Below are positions 7,612-15,832 of a stretch of 64,000 bases of DNA, piece by piece (within the stretch, counting starts at the first letter, position 1; each line of letters opens with the position of its first letter). This stretch comes from Avrilella dinanensis (GTDB lineage: Bacteria; Bacteroidota; Bacteroidia; Flavobacteriales; Flavobacteriaceae). The translations under genes were made by a program, and so were the position numbers. The notes beneath the pieces were generated by a model. It did not search any database. It was not told where the DNA came from and worked only from the letters and a program-made list of their open reading frames with translations. Where the stretch lies: NCBI RefSeq assembly GCF_002807015.1, contig NZ_NIPO01000001.1, forward strand, positions 619,936-683,935. The letters are read 5' to 3'.

Positions 7612-9567
7612 ATGAAAAAGATAACTACACAAATAGCCCTTATGTTTTTTTGCATGACCGGCATGTCATCGATAGCACAAAGCGGGTTGCAGAGCGCCGA
7701 AGATTCTTATGAGCAATACGCCTATATCGATGCGATAAGAATATACGAACGCATAGCTGAGAAAGGCAAGGGCAATGCAGATATTTACCGTAAGTTAGCC
7801 AATTCGTATTACTTCAACGGGAAGTATGATCAGGCGAATAAATGGTACACCAGATTGTTTGAAGACCACAGCAGTGAGCCTATTGATGCGGAATATTACT
7901 ACCGCTATGCGGAAACGCTGAAAAACGTAGGCGAAAGCAGCAAATCAGACGAATATTTCAATCGCTATGCCAGCACAGTATCCGGCAGAAGAACTATGCT
8001 GATAAAAGAGCAGAAAGATTATATGGAGGAAATCCGGGCTAATTCCGGACGTTACCATAACGTCAATCTTATAGAGGTGAATAGCGAGAGTTCGGATTAC
8101 GGCAGTACGATCTACAATAACCAGTTGTTGTTTGCCACAGCAAGAGATACGGGTAACTTCGCCAAGCGAATCCATACGTGGACAGGCGATTATCACACGA
8201 GCATCTTTGCGGCAGACATCAACGAAGATGGTACGCTGTCCAATGCCAGGAAATTCAGTAGTAAGATAAACAGTAAGGTCAACGAATCCACGCCTGTGCT
8301 AACCAAAGACGGTAACACGATGTACTTTACGCGTAACAACTACGACGGTAGCCGTGGCTATGACAGAAACCGCAGCACCCTGCTGAAGATATACCGTGCC
8401 ACGAAAAACGACAAAGGCAAATGGACAAATGTAGAAGAGTTGGCTATCAACAGTGATGAGTTCAGTACAGCCCACCCGATGCTCAATGCAGAAGAAACGG
8501 AGTTGTATTTTGCCAGCGACCGTCCGGGCGGATTCGGCGGTTCAGATTTGTGGAAAGTAGCCATCACGGCAGATGGATTTGGTACGCCACAAAACCTTGG
8601 AGCCAACATCAACACCGAAGGACGTGAAACATTTCCATTCATGTCGGCAGATAATACCTTGTATTTTTCCTCAGACGGACGTCCGGGCTTGGGAGGCTTA
8701 GATGTCTTTGCGACAAAAATCAAAGCAGACGGCACCTGGACAGACATCCAGAATGTAGGCGAGCCTGTCAACTCCAACTGGGACGATTTTGCTTATATGA
8801 TTGATACCGACACCCAGCAAGGTTTTTTCAGTAGCAACCGCCCAGAAGGTCAAGGTAATGACGACATCTACCGTTTTACGGAAACCCGTGCCTTATTGTT
8901 GGAATGTTTACAAAATCTGGAAGTGAAAGTAGTCGATGCCGAAACAGGAGCAGTAATTGAAGGGTCCTTAATCAGCTTGTTTGACGGTCACCGCAATTTG
9001 ACCAACGAAGCTACCCAGTCAGGAGTCAACTACATGACTATACTGACCGATGAGGAGTGCGGTATCTTCTACCGTGTCCAAGCCTCGGCAGAGAACTATC
9101 AGACGAGCGAAGCCGGTGTAACATTGCAAGAAGAAATCGGTGGCGTAACACAATTGGAAATTGCTCTGGAGCCAGCAAAAGTAAAAGTAGAGTTAGGCGA
9201 TGATTTGTTCGAGAAGTTTGATCTCAACCCGATATATTTTGATTTAGACAAGTCTAACATCCGCCCTGACGCGGCAGAGGAGCTGACCAAAATACTAGCT
9301 GTGCTGGAAGAATATCCAGCGATGAAGATTGATATTCGTTCGCATACCGACAGCAGAGCCTCACATGCATACAACGACCGTTTGTCAGAGCGTCGTGCTA
9401 AATCGACCCGTCAATGGCTCATCGACCAGGGCATTGATGCGAGCAGGTTAACAGCCAAAGGCTATGGCGAACGCGAGCTAATCAATGAATGTGCCGATGG
9501 TGTAAACTGTAGTGAAGAAGCACATCAAGCAAACAGAAGATCTGAATTCATTGTAGTGGAGTTGTAA
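7612..9567 (+). CDS. PorE-like OmpA family protein with TPR and PD40 repeats
   Basis: 651 residues. After a signal peptide (cut near IAQ) come TPR-like helices (about 25-130, YDQANKWYTRLFE), a WD40-like PD40 region (about 150-425, repeated FSSDRPGG.GG-DL/IY motifs), a carboxypeptidase-regulatory-like beta domain (about 435-520) and a peptidoglycan-binding OmpA domain (about 535-651, IYFDLDKSNIRPDA, THTDSR-like SHTDSRASHAYN, RLSERRAKS, GYGE). This is the PorE/SprF-partner layout, thought to link T9SS outer-membrane parts to peptidoglycan. It is the last gene of the cassette and is probably cotranscribed with the PorP/SprF gene. Confidence 0.9.
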   Translation: MKKITTQIALMFFCMTGMSSIAQSGLQSAEDSYEQYAYIDAIRIYERIAEKGKGNADIYRKLANSYYFNGKYDQANKWYTRLFEDHSSEPIDAEYYYRYAETLKNVGESSKSDEYFNRYASTVSGRRTMLIKEQKDYMEEIRANSGRYHNVNLIEVNSESSDYGSTIYNNQLLFATARDTGNFAKRIHTWTGDYHTSIFAADINEDGTLSNARKFSSKINSKVNESTPVLTKDGNTMYFTRNNYDGSRGYDRNRSTLLKIYRATKNDKGKWTNVEELAINSDEFSTAHPMLNAEETELYFASDRPGGFGGSDLWKVAITADGFGTPQNLGANINTEGRETFPFMSADNTLYFSSDGRPGLGGLDVFATKIKADGTWTDIQNVGEPVNSNWDDFAYMIDTDTQQGFFSSNRPEGQGNDDIYRFTETRALLLECLQNLEVKVVDAETGAVIEGSLISLFDGHRNLTNEATQSGVNYMTILTDEECGIFYRVQASAENYQTSEAGVTLQEEIGGVTQLEIALEPAKVKVELGDDLFEKFDLNPIYFDLDKSNIRPDAAEELTKILAVLEEYPAMKIDIRSHTDSRASHAYNDRLSERRAKSTRQWLIDQGIDASRLTAKGYGERELINECADGVNCSEEAHQANRRSEFIVVEL

Positions 9568-9569
9568 TC

Positions 9570-9624
9570 TTAAGAGAGAAAAGAAAACTATTTATTAAAG
9601 AAGTAGCCTCCTTTTCTCTCTTAA
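9570..9624. repeat. 14-bp perfect inverted repeat with 27-nt spacer
   Basis: TTAAGAGAGAAAAG (9570-9583) and its exact reverse complement CTTTTCTCTCTTAA (9611-9624) lie just after the OmpA stop codon. There is no T-tract, so it is not a classical terminator, though it may end or stabilise the transcript. It also borders the HTH module that starts at 9644. Confidence 0.75.
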
Positions 9625-9643
9625 TGAATTAATAAAGCAGAAA

Positions 9644-10078
9644 GTGGAATTTCGATATAAAAACATTCATATAGGAAAACTAATTGAAGAACTAGTAAAA
9701 GACAGGCAGGTAGAGATGGATCGTATTACTCAATTTTTGAAAATTTCTGTTGAAAAAGTACATGAAGTTTATCACAAAAAGAGTATTGACTCTGAGCAAC
9801 TTTTGCTTTGGAGCAAACTTTTGGAATACGATTTTTTTAGAATTTATTCTCAGCATCTATTATTATATGCACCATCGGCCTCAACAAATGAAAAGAAATC
9901 ACCTACTCAAAAATCACCCATTCCGCAATTCAGGAAAAACCTCTATACAACAGAAATAGTTGAATTCATTTTGGAACTTGTTGAGAAAGAAGAAATGACA
10001 ATAAGTGAAATCACTAAAAAATATAATATTCCTAGAACGACTTTGTATAAATGGGTCAAAAAACATAAAAAAATATGA
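9644..10078 (+). CDS. Small helix-turn-helix protein, first of a pair (transposase-like HTH, no catalytic domain)
   Basis: 144 residues beginning at GTG 9644; no in-frame ATG gives the conserved FRYKNIHIGKLI start. Residues 1-85 contain an XRE-like helical region followed by LEYDFFRIYSQHLLLYAP. Residues about 105-143 form a Tc3/IS3-OrfA-like HTH (TISEITKKYNIPRTTLYKWVKK). I recall similar small proteins, often labelled transposase, in several copies in Chryseobacterium and Elizabethkingia, but I cannot confirm this here. No DDE or other nuclease motif is present. The stop overlaps the next start as ATGA (10075-10078), so the two are translated together. The role is unknown; DNA binding is likely. 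Confidence 0.75.
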   Translation: MEFRYKNIHIGKLIEELVKDRQVEMDRITQFLKISVEKVHEVYHKKSIDSEQLLLWSKLLEYDFFRIYSQHLLLYAPSASTNEKKSPTQKSPIPQFRKNLYTTEIVEFILELVEKEEMTISEITKKYNIPRTTLYKWVKKHKKI

Positions 10079-10392
10079 CACCTAATTATAAGAATATTTA
10101 TAGTGATATTATTAATAGAAAATACCCACATAAGAAAAAAAAATGCAAAAGAATATTAGAGAAAGATCAATTAACTTTTTTTGATGTATTAGAATTAGAT
10201 GAGCTGATTTTTGAAAAAAAATCCAGAGAAATGAAAGAAATGGATCAAAAATATCGTTCGTATGATAAATCCACAATTTTAGAAATATTAGAATACCAGA
10301 AGAAACATAAGCTCAAGAACACCGAAGTGGCAAATCATTTTAATATGAGCCGCAACACTATAGCGAGTTGGAAGAAACTGTTTGATAAATAG
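10075..10392 (+). CDS. Small helix-turn-helix protein, second of a pair
   Basis: 105 residues. The N-terminus (NYKNIYSDIINRKYP) is weakly like that of the preceding protein, and the C-terminus carries an HTH of the same type (KNTEVANHFNMSRNTIASWKKLF), preceded by RSYDKSTILEILEYQKKH. The matching layout suggests that the pair arose by duplication or works as a heteromer. It overlaps the upstream gene by four bases and is followed by a clear terminator. It is lysine-rich and more AT-rich than the cassette upstream. DNA binding is inferred; no enzyme domain is seen. Confidence 0.75.
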   Translation: MTPNYKNIYSDIINRKYPHKKKKCKRILEKDQLTFFDVLELDELIFEKKSREMKEMDQKYRSYDKSTILEILEYQKKHKLKNTEVANHFNMSRNTIASWKKLFDK

Positions 10393-10417
10393 GTGGTTAA
10401 ATGAAACTAATATTGTC

Positions 10418-10456
10418 AACCTGCGATTGTTGTATCTAAACTTTGCAGGTTTTTTT
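10418..10456 (+). terminator. Rho-independent terminator after HTH pair
   Basis: AACCTGC (10418-10424) pairs with GCAGGTT (10445-10451), followed by a run of T to 10456. The loop is long (20 nt). Confidence 0.7.
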
Positions 10457-10481
10457 ATTGGCTGTTAATATGCTTCACGGC

Positions 10482-10510
10482 TTGATATACCCAAACTTTT
10501 TCTATCTTTG
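10482..10510 (+). promoter_or_regulatory. mutS promoter (TTG / TATCTTTG)
   Basis: The Bacteroidota -7 box TATCTTTG (10503-10510) has a TTG (10482-10484) 18 bases upstream, matching the -33/-7 spacing. Transcription should start near 10517, which rules out in-frame start codons before 10529. Confidence 0.7.
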
Positions 10511-10528
10511 TTGGTCAAGTTGAAGTCT

Positions 10529-13135
10529 ATGTGTGCAAAAGCTAAATCCAGTAAAACAGAAACAAAGGAAACCCCTTTGATGAAACAATATAACCAGATA
10601 AAAGCGAAATATCCAGACGCTTGTTTATTGTTTCGGGTAGGTGATTTTTACGAGACATTTGGTGAAGATGCCGTGCGTACAGCTAACATTCTGGACATCA
10701 CATTGACAAAAAGAGGAGCAGGAAGCTCAAGCGAAATCGAATTGGCAGGCTTTCCGCACCACGCATTGAATGTTTATCTGCCGAAATTGGTCAAAGCAGG
10801 CTTACGGGTAGCGATTTGTGACCAGCTGGAAGACCCGAAAAAAACAAAAACTATTGTAAAAAGGGGAGTAACAGAGTTGGTAACGCCCGGTGTGGCACTC
10901 AATGATGAAGTTTTACAATCGAAAAGCAACAACTTTTTATCTGCATTACATTTTGGCAAAAAACAAATCGGGATTTCTTTTTTAGACGTATCTACGGGCG
11001 AGTTTTTACTGGCTCAAGGCGATGAGGAATATATTGACAAACTCTTGCAGAATTTCAACCCGAGTGAAATCCTCGTGCAGAAAAACCATAAGAAAGATTT
11101 TTTAAGCACATTCAAAGGCGACTATAATCTATTTTTGTTAGACGATTGGGTGTTCAAGCAGGATTTTGCCTATGACAATCTTACCCAACATTTTGAAACC
11201 AAATCACTCAAAGGCTTTGGTGTAGAAGATTTGCCGGAAGGAGTAATTGCTGCCGGAGCTGTGTTGCATTATTTGTCGGAAACACAGCACAGCCGCATTC
11301 AGCATATTTCCAATATCCAGCGTATTGCCGAAGATGCCTATGTTTGGATGGATAGATTCACGGTGCGGAACCTGGAGTTATATAACAGTCCGCATCACAA
11401 CGCCATTACATTACTGGATATTATCGACCAGACGCTTTCGCCAATGGGAGGGCGATTGCTCAAACGTTGGCTGGCACTGCCGTTAAAAGATATTAAGCAA
11501 ATCAAACAAAGGCAGGATATTGTGGCATATTTGCTGAATGATAATGAACTTTTGACCAAAATTCAATACCAAATCAAACAGATTTCCGATTTGGAAAGAT
11601 TGATATCCAAGCTGGCAACGGGAAAAATCAATCCGAGAGAATTCATTTATCTCAAAGATTCGCTGAATGCCATTATTCCGATAAAAAATCTGGCTTTGGA
11701 ATCAGACAATGAAGCATTGAAATCTCTGGGCGACCGTTTGCATTCCTGTGATTTGCTACGTGAAAAAATTGCAACAACCATACATACCGATGCACCGGTT
11801 GCTGTACAAAAAGGAAATGCCATTGCCACAGGTGTACATGAAGAGTTAGATGAACTCCGGAAAATATCCCGGGAAGGAAAAGGCTTTTTGGACGAACTTG
11901 CTCAGCGTGAATCCGAAAAAACAGGTATTCCGTCGTTAAAAATTTCTTTTAATAATGTTTTCGGTTATTATATCGAAGTGCGAAATACCCACAAAGACAA
12001 AGTGCCTGAAGGCTGGATTCGGAAGCAGACACTCGTTAATGCTGAGAGATATATTACTGAAGAACTCAAGGCTTACGAAGCCAAAATTCTCGGTGCCGAG
12101 GAACGCATTCAGCAGATCGAACAGGAGGTTTATGAACAGTTTTTGATGTGGAGTGCCCAGTATATTCAGCCGGTACAGTTTAATGCGATGATTATTGCCC
12201 AGCTGGATTGCCTGCAATCATTTGCCCGAATAGCGATAGATAATCAATATGTGAAACCGGAATTCAAAGATGATTTTGGACTTAATATCAAAGATGGTCG
12301 CCACCCTGTAATTGAAAAACAGCTCGCTGCCGATACACCGTTTATTGCTAACGATGTGTATCTGGATAACGAAAGCCAGCAGATTATTATGATTACCGGA
12401 CCCAATATGTCGGGTAAATCGGCTATTTTGCGTCAGACAGCTTTGATTGTGCTAATGGCTCAGATGGGTTCGTTTGTTCCGGCAAAAAGCGTGAGAATGG
12501 GTGTTGTGGATAAGATTTTTACCCGTGTAGGAGCCTCGGATAATATCTCGATGGGTGAATCAACTTTTATGGTCGAAATGAATGAAACAGCTTCTATTTT
12601 GAATAACCTTTCCGACCGAAGTTTGGTTTTATTGGACGAAATCGGTCGCGGAACTTCCACTTACGACGGAATTTCGATTGCCTGGGCGATTGCAGAATAT
12701 CTGCATGAACACCCGTCCAGACCGAAAACACTTTTTGCTACGCATTATCATGAGCTCAACGATATGCAATCTCGATTTGAAAGAATCAAAAATTTTAATG
12801 TATCGGTAAAGGAACTGAAAGATACGGTTTTGTTTCTTCGTAAACTCGTACCGGGCGGAAGTGCTCACAGCTTTGGAATTCACGTGGCAAAAATGGCAGG
12901 AATGCCGCAGCTTGTCGTGTCAAAAGCAGAAAAAATATTAAACAGTTTAGAAAAAAATAACGACAGTAAAACCCATACGAAAGTTCCGGAAGAAGACGTT
13001 CAACTCAGCTTTTTTACTTTAGACGACCCGTTGATGGAAGAAATCAAAGAAGATGTGATGAGTCTGGATATCAACACACTGACACCGGTCGAAGCCCTGA
13101 TGAAACTCAACGAAATTAGACGGAAATTATCGTGA
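10529..13135 (+). CDS. mutS: DNA mismatch repair protein MutS
   Basis: 868 residues from ATG 10529. An upstream in-frame TTG at 10508 lies inside the promoter and is rejected. MutS binds base mismatches and small loops, then recruits MutL. The mismatch-recognition Phe-x-Glu is visible in VGDFYETFGEDA (about residue 40). The ATPase core has Walker A GPNMSGKSAILRQ, signature STFMVEMNE, Walker B LVLLDEIGRGTSTYDG and the ATHYHEL switch. The C-terminal region reaches the SLDINTLTPVEALMKLNEI helix-turn segment used in dimerisation. Length is normal for the family (about 850-870). It is a single-gene unit with its own promoter. Confidence 0.98.
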   Translation: MCAKAKSSKTETKETPLMKQYNQIKAKYPDACLLFRVGDFYETFGEDAVRTANILDITLTKRGAGSSSEIELAGFPHHALNVYLPKLVKAGLRVAICDQLEDPKKTKTIVKRGVTELVTPGVALNDEVLQSKSNNFLSALHFGKKQIGISFLDVSTGEFLLAQGDEEYIDKLLQNFNPSEILVQKNHKKDFLSTFKGDYNLFLLDDWVFKQDFAYDNLTQHFETKSLKGFGVEDLPEGVIAAGAVLHYLSETQHSRIQHISNIQRIAEDAYVWMDRFTVRNLELYNSPHHNAITLLDIIDQTLSPMGGRLLKRWLALPLKDIKQIKQRQDIVAYLLNDNELLTKIQYQIKQISDLERLISKLATGKINPREFIYLKDSLNAIIPIKNLALESDNEALKSLGDRLHSCDLLREKIATTIHTDAPVAVQKGNAIATGVHEELDELRKISREGKGFLDELAQRESEKTGIPSLKISFNNVFGYYIEVRNTHKDKVPEGWIRKQTLVNAERYITEELKAYEAKILGAEERIQQIEQEVYEQFLMWSAQYIQPVQFNAMIIAQLDCLQSFARIAIDNQYVKPEFKDDFGLNIKDGRHPVIEKQLAADTPFIANDVYLDNESQQIIMITGPNMSGKSAILRQTALIVLMAQMGSFVPAKSVRMGVVDKIFTRVGASDNISMGESTFMVEMNETASILNNLSDRSLVLLDEIGRGTSTYDGISIAWAIAEYLHEHPSRPKTLFATHYHELNDMQSRFERIKNFNVSVKELKDTVLFLRKLVPGGSAHSFGIHVAKMAGMPQLVVSKAEKILNSLEKNNDSKTHTKVPEEDVQLSFFTLDDPLMEEIKEDVMSLDINTLTPVEALMKLNEIRRKLS

Positions 13136-13232
13136 ATTACGCAAAACCATAGTGATTAGCCAATAGCTTTTTTTAACTCTTACCTAACTGTTAAATAAAA
13201 CAAATCAACAAGTCATTGTGTTGGAAAACAAG

Positions 13233-13240
13233 TAATTTTG
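13233..13240 (+). promoter_or_regulatory. -7 box TAATTTTG before the phosphoesterase gene
   Basis: It fits TAnnTTTG and ends 13 bases before the ATG at 13254. No convincing -33 TTG at the right spacing was found. Confidence 0.45.
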
Positions 13241-13253
13241 TCAAAAAAAGTCT

Positions 13254-14480
13254 ATGAGCGTAATTCTTTTATTGATTTCATTGGTAATCGTGGAATGGTA
13301 CACTTACGTTTTTGTGAAAACATTAATGCGTAATAAAAAAGCAGTTATCACTTATCTGATAATCAATTTCTCGTTTATAATTTACGTTGCTTATTTTTTC
13401 CTGAACTATGACCGGCACACAGGACAAACGCATTATTCTATGTTTCTTATGGGCGTATTGATGTTTGTTTTTTTTCCGAAATTGTTGATTACGATTATTT
13501 TTCTGATACAAGATGTTTTCCGGGGAATAAAGGCATTGTGGCATAAAATAAGGCGCCCTGCTCAGCAAACACAGCTTCCGGGACGCAGAAAATTTGTTAC
13601 ACAAGTAGCTTTGGGTCTGGCAGCAATTCCGTTTTTTTCGATTCTGTACGGAATGGTCAAAGGCAAATACAACTTTCACGTGATTAAACAGCCGGTATAT
13701 TTTGATGATTTACCCGATGCTTTTGATGGGTTTAAAATATTGCAGATTTCCGATTTGCATTGTGGTAGTTTCGACGATAAAGAAAAAATCGCTTATGGCA
13801 TTGATTTGATTAATCAGCAAGATTATGATTTGTTTGTTTTTACCGGAGATTTGGTCAACAGCGTTGCTGAAGAGGTCAATCCGTGGACAGAAGAACTCAA
13901 AAATATCAAAACCCCGCAGTTTGGAAAATATTCCATATTAGGCAATCACGATTACGGAGAATATATCAAATTTAACAGCGAGGCAGAAAAAGAGGCTAAT
14001 TTTGTAGCCATTAAAAATCAGCACCAAAATATTGATTTCAATTTATTGCTGAACCAAAATGTACGGATAGAAAAAAACGGACAGCAAATCGCTTTGGTCG
14101 GAGTCGAAAACTGGGGATTGAATTTCAAGAAAGCCGGAGATTTACAAAAAGCATCGGAAGGTTTGTCCGGGAAAGATTTTAAAGTATTGCTCAGCCACGA
14201 CCCGTCGCATTGGGACGCTGAAGTGAACACCCACCCGAATAACTATCATCTGATGCTTGCCGGACACACGCACGGCATGCAGTTTGGTATCGAAATTCCT
14301 GATGTTGTCAAATGGAGCCCTATCCAATACATCTACAAACAATGGGCAGGATTATACGAAAAAGGCAAACGATATATTTATGTAAACCGTGGATTTGGGT
14401 TCCATGCCTATGCCGGACGTGTTGGAATCATGCCGGAAATAACTGTTTTGGAGTTGAAAAAAAATAAAAAAACCGCTTAG
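13254..14480 (+). CDS. Membrane-anchored metallophosphoesterase
   Basis: 408 residues. Three hydrophobic segments near residues 1-20, 28-48 and 62-85, plus another near 120-135, place the catalytic domain against the membrane. The calcineurin-like two-metal site is complete: D167-x-H169 (DLHCG), G198-D199 (TGDLVN), G230-N-H-D233 (GNHDYGEY), HDP in LLSHDPSHWD, and G337-H-T-H340. This matches the YkuE/YaeI-like group, some members of which hydrolyse UDP-2,3-diacylglucosamine or other phosphoesters. The substrate cannot be named. It has its own likely promoter and lies 21 bases before the next promoter region. Confidence 0.88.
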   Translation: MSVILLLISLVIVEWYTYVFVKTLMRNKKAVITYLIINFSFIIYVAYFFLNYDRHTGQTHYSMFLMGVLMFVFFPKLLITIIFLIQDVFRGIKALWHKIRRPAQQTQLPGRRKFVTQVALGLAAIPFFSILYGMVKGKYNFHVIKQPVYFDDLPDAFDGFKILQISDLHCGSFDDKEKIAYGIDLINQQDYDLFVFTGDLVNSVAEEVNPWTEELKNIKTPQFGKYSILGNHDYGEYIKFNSEAEKEANFVAIKNQHQNIDFNLLLNQNVRIEKNGQQIALVGVENWGLNFKKAGDLQKASEGLSGKDFKVLLSHDPSHWDAEVNTHPNNYHLMLAGHTHGMQFGIEIPDVVKWSPIQYIYKQWAGLYEKGKRYIYVNRGFGFHAYAGRVGIMPEITVLELKKNKKTA

Positions 14481-14496
14481 ATAAATCAAAATAATA

Positions 14497-14504
14497 TACA
14501 TTTG
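14497..14504 (+). promoter_or_regulatory. -7 box TACATTTG before the thioredoxin-like gene
   Basis: A match to TAnnTTTG 21 bases before ATG 14526. It covers the TTG at 14502 that would otherwise extend the reading frame. Confidence 0.55.
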
Positions 14505-14525
14505 TATAAGACAAAAAATCATTAT

Positions 14526-14828
14526 ATGTCAAAATTTGGAGAAATTATTAGCGGAGATATTCCGGTTATGCTGTTTTTTACTTCTGAGAATATACCGACA
14601 GATGATGATGTTCGGATGGAAGAAAACATTAACGAACTGGCGGTAGAAACCAAAGGAAAACTGAGTATTGTAAAGATTAATGTGGACAAGAATGAAACAT
14701 TAATCGAGGCATTAAGAGTGAGAGTTACTCCAACGCTGATGCTATACAAAGATGGCTCTATGGTGTGGCGACAAAGTGGCATGACAGATTTGAATTCATT
14801 GCGGATTATCGCCAAAGCTTTTTATTAA
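14526..14828 (+). CDS. Thioredoxin-fold protein lacking the CxxC motif
   Basis: 100 residues from ATG 14526; the earlier in-frame TTG overlaps a promoter box. The fold signature is good: strand VMLFFTSEN, then LSIVKINVDKNETLIEALRVRVTPTLMLYKDG with the conserved cis-proline (VTPT), and a final helix SLRIIAKAFY. At the place of the redox WCGPC motif the sequence is TSENIPTDDD, and the protein has no cysteine at all, so it cannot be a dithiol reductase. A binding or chaperone role is possible. It converges with the lipoprotein gene downstream and shares its terminator. Confidence 0.8.
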   Translation: MSKFGEIISGDIPVMLFFTSENIPTDDDVRMEENINELAVETKGKLSIVKINVDKNETLIEALRVRVTPTLMLYKDGSMVWRQSGMTDLNSLRIIAKAFY

Positions 14829-14845
14829 GACAACAGAGAAGAAAC

Positions 14846-14881
14846 AAAAAAGTCAGTTGAAATATTTCAACTGACTTTTTT
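14846..14881. terminator. Bidirectional terminator, 18-bp perfect palindrome
   Basis: AAAAAAGTCAGTTGAAAT (14846-14863) is directly followed by its reverse complement (14864-14881). A-run and T-run ends serve both converging genes. Confidence 0.9.
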
Positions 14882-14898
14882 ATGTATTATGCTTAAAA

Positions 14899-15420
14899 TT
14901 AGTTACCCGGAATTTCCTCATCTTCCTCAATAATTTCAGGAGGAGTCGTGTTGATAGGAACATTAAGCATCACACCGTCATGAAAACGGATAGCCATATC
15001 CAAAGAAATATCACCTATGTTTTGCAATTCCATATCAAAAGCAAAATTTCCGCTGATGCTACCCGGAGTTTGCTCTTCTGCCGGTTTGAGAAAAACATAA
15101 CCGTCTAACCCGGAATTGGTCAAAAATACCAAAGTGTCCGATTCTTCACTAACGGAGGTAAATTTGGCAGAAAAATTATTATTACTCAACTCATATCGGG
15201 TACCGAATGAGTAATTAGGAATACTGATTTCTAAAGTATCTCTTTCTGTACCGCCTTTTATCAAAAGATTACCGTTTTCCACAAATGCTTCGTGGTGGTC
15301 AAAACGAAAATGTTGGTAATTGATTTTCGCCTGAAGAGAAGTTTCGTTAAAAACCACTTCGTCCTCACAAGACACAAATGCAACGGCTAATCCGAGAAGT
15401 ATTATTGCTTTCTTCATCAT
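14899..15420 (-). CDS. Lipoprotein, function unknown
   Basis: 173 residues with a lipoprotein signal ending AVAFVSCEDE, so Cys18 or Cys19 should be acylated depending on which of the two initial Met codons is used. The mature part is mostly beta-strand (RYELSNNNFSAKFTSVSEESDTLVFL) with an acidic tail EIIEEDEEIPGN. I do not recognise a family. A -7 box TATTTTTG lies on the minus strand at 15443-15450. Confidence 0.75.
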   Translation of the reverse strand: MMKKAIILLGLAVAFVSCEDEVVFNETSLQAKINYQHFRFDHHEAFVENGNLLIKGGTERDTLEISIPNYSFGTRYELSNNNFSAKFTSVSEESDTLVFLTNSGLDGYVFLKPAEEQTPGSISGNFAFDMELQNIGDISLDMAIRFHDGVMLNVPINTTPPEIIEEDEEIPGN

Positions 15421-15442
15421 GAAAATTATTATCTGATTGGTA

Positions 15443-15450
15443 CAAAAATA
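15443..15450 (-). promoter_or_regulatory. -7 box TATTTTTG for the lipoprotein gene
   Basis: A TAnnTTTG match on the minus strand, 22 bases before the start codon at 15420. Confidence 0.45.
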
Positions 15451-15498
15451 AAATAAATTATTAATAATAAACAGATTATTTCTTTTTTTTCGTGATTA

Positions 15499-15660
15499 AG
15501 AGCCTGTTTAAAATTTATCTAATAATTTGTTTATGCTTTTTTTTGGTCATAACTGCGTTAAATTTTCAAACGATAGCTCTACTATCCTTTGAAAATTTGC
15601 CTTGTTCTGTAATTAAAAATAACCTATAAACATTTTTACAATATAAATTAAACAGGCTCT
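15499..15660. mobile_element. MITE-like element, 162 bp, 13-bp terminal inverted repeats
   Basis: The ends are AGAGCCTGTTTAA (15499-15511) and TTAAACAGGCTCT (15648-15660), exact inverted repeats. Inside is a second strong hairpin: AAATTTTCAAA (15560-15570) with TTTGAAAATTT (15588-15598), and GATAG with CTATC around the loop CTCTA. It has no coding capacity. I recall closely similar intergenic copies in other flavobacterial genomes. It fills most of the gap between the divergent lipoprotein gene and groES. Confidence 0.8.
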
Positions 15661-15726
15661 AAAAGAAACCAACAGCATATTCTGACACTTTTTTTCAGGG
15701 TAAAATTACCTGCGGCTTTCCCAATA

Positions 15727-15784
15727 CTGACAGCCTGACATTTTCCTGTCACAGAAACTGACAAAAACCGGATTGGCACAATTT
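15727..15784 (+). promoter_or_regulatory. Putative heat-shock regulatory region of groES
   Basis: Several CTGACA copies (15727, 15735 and 15758 region) and a TGACA-N6-TGTCA palindrome (15736-15751) lie just upstream of TTGGCACAATTTATGAC (starts near 15773). The latter has GG and GA ten bases apart, close to a sigma-54-type -24/-12 element (GG...GC) but with mismatches. This grouping before a chaperone operon suggests regulated transcription. The regulator is unknown to me. Confidence 0.4.
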
Positions 15785-15832
15785 ATGACTATCGGTAAAC
15801 GAAATTGTTAAACTTTAAAATCGTTATAAATT

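Noticed and set aside
9570..10456. A complete insertion sequence
   Set aside because: There is no DDE, HUH or serine recombinase domain, and the 14-bp repeat is not repeated at the other end of the module.
10508..10528. TTG start for mutS at 10508
   Set aside because: It lies within the TATCTTTG promoter box, so it would not be in the mRNA; ATG 10529 gives the family-typical start.
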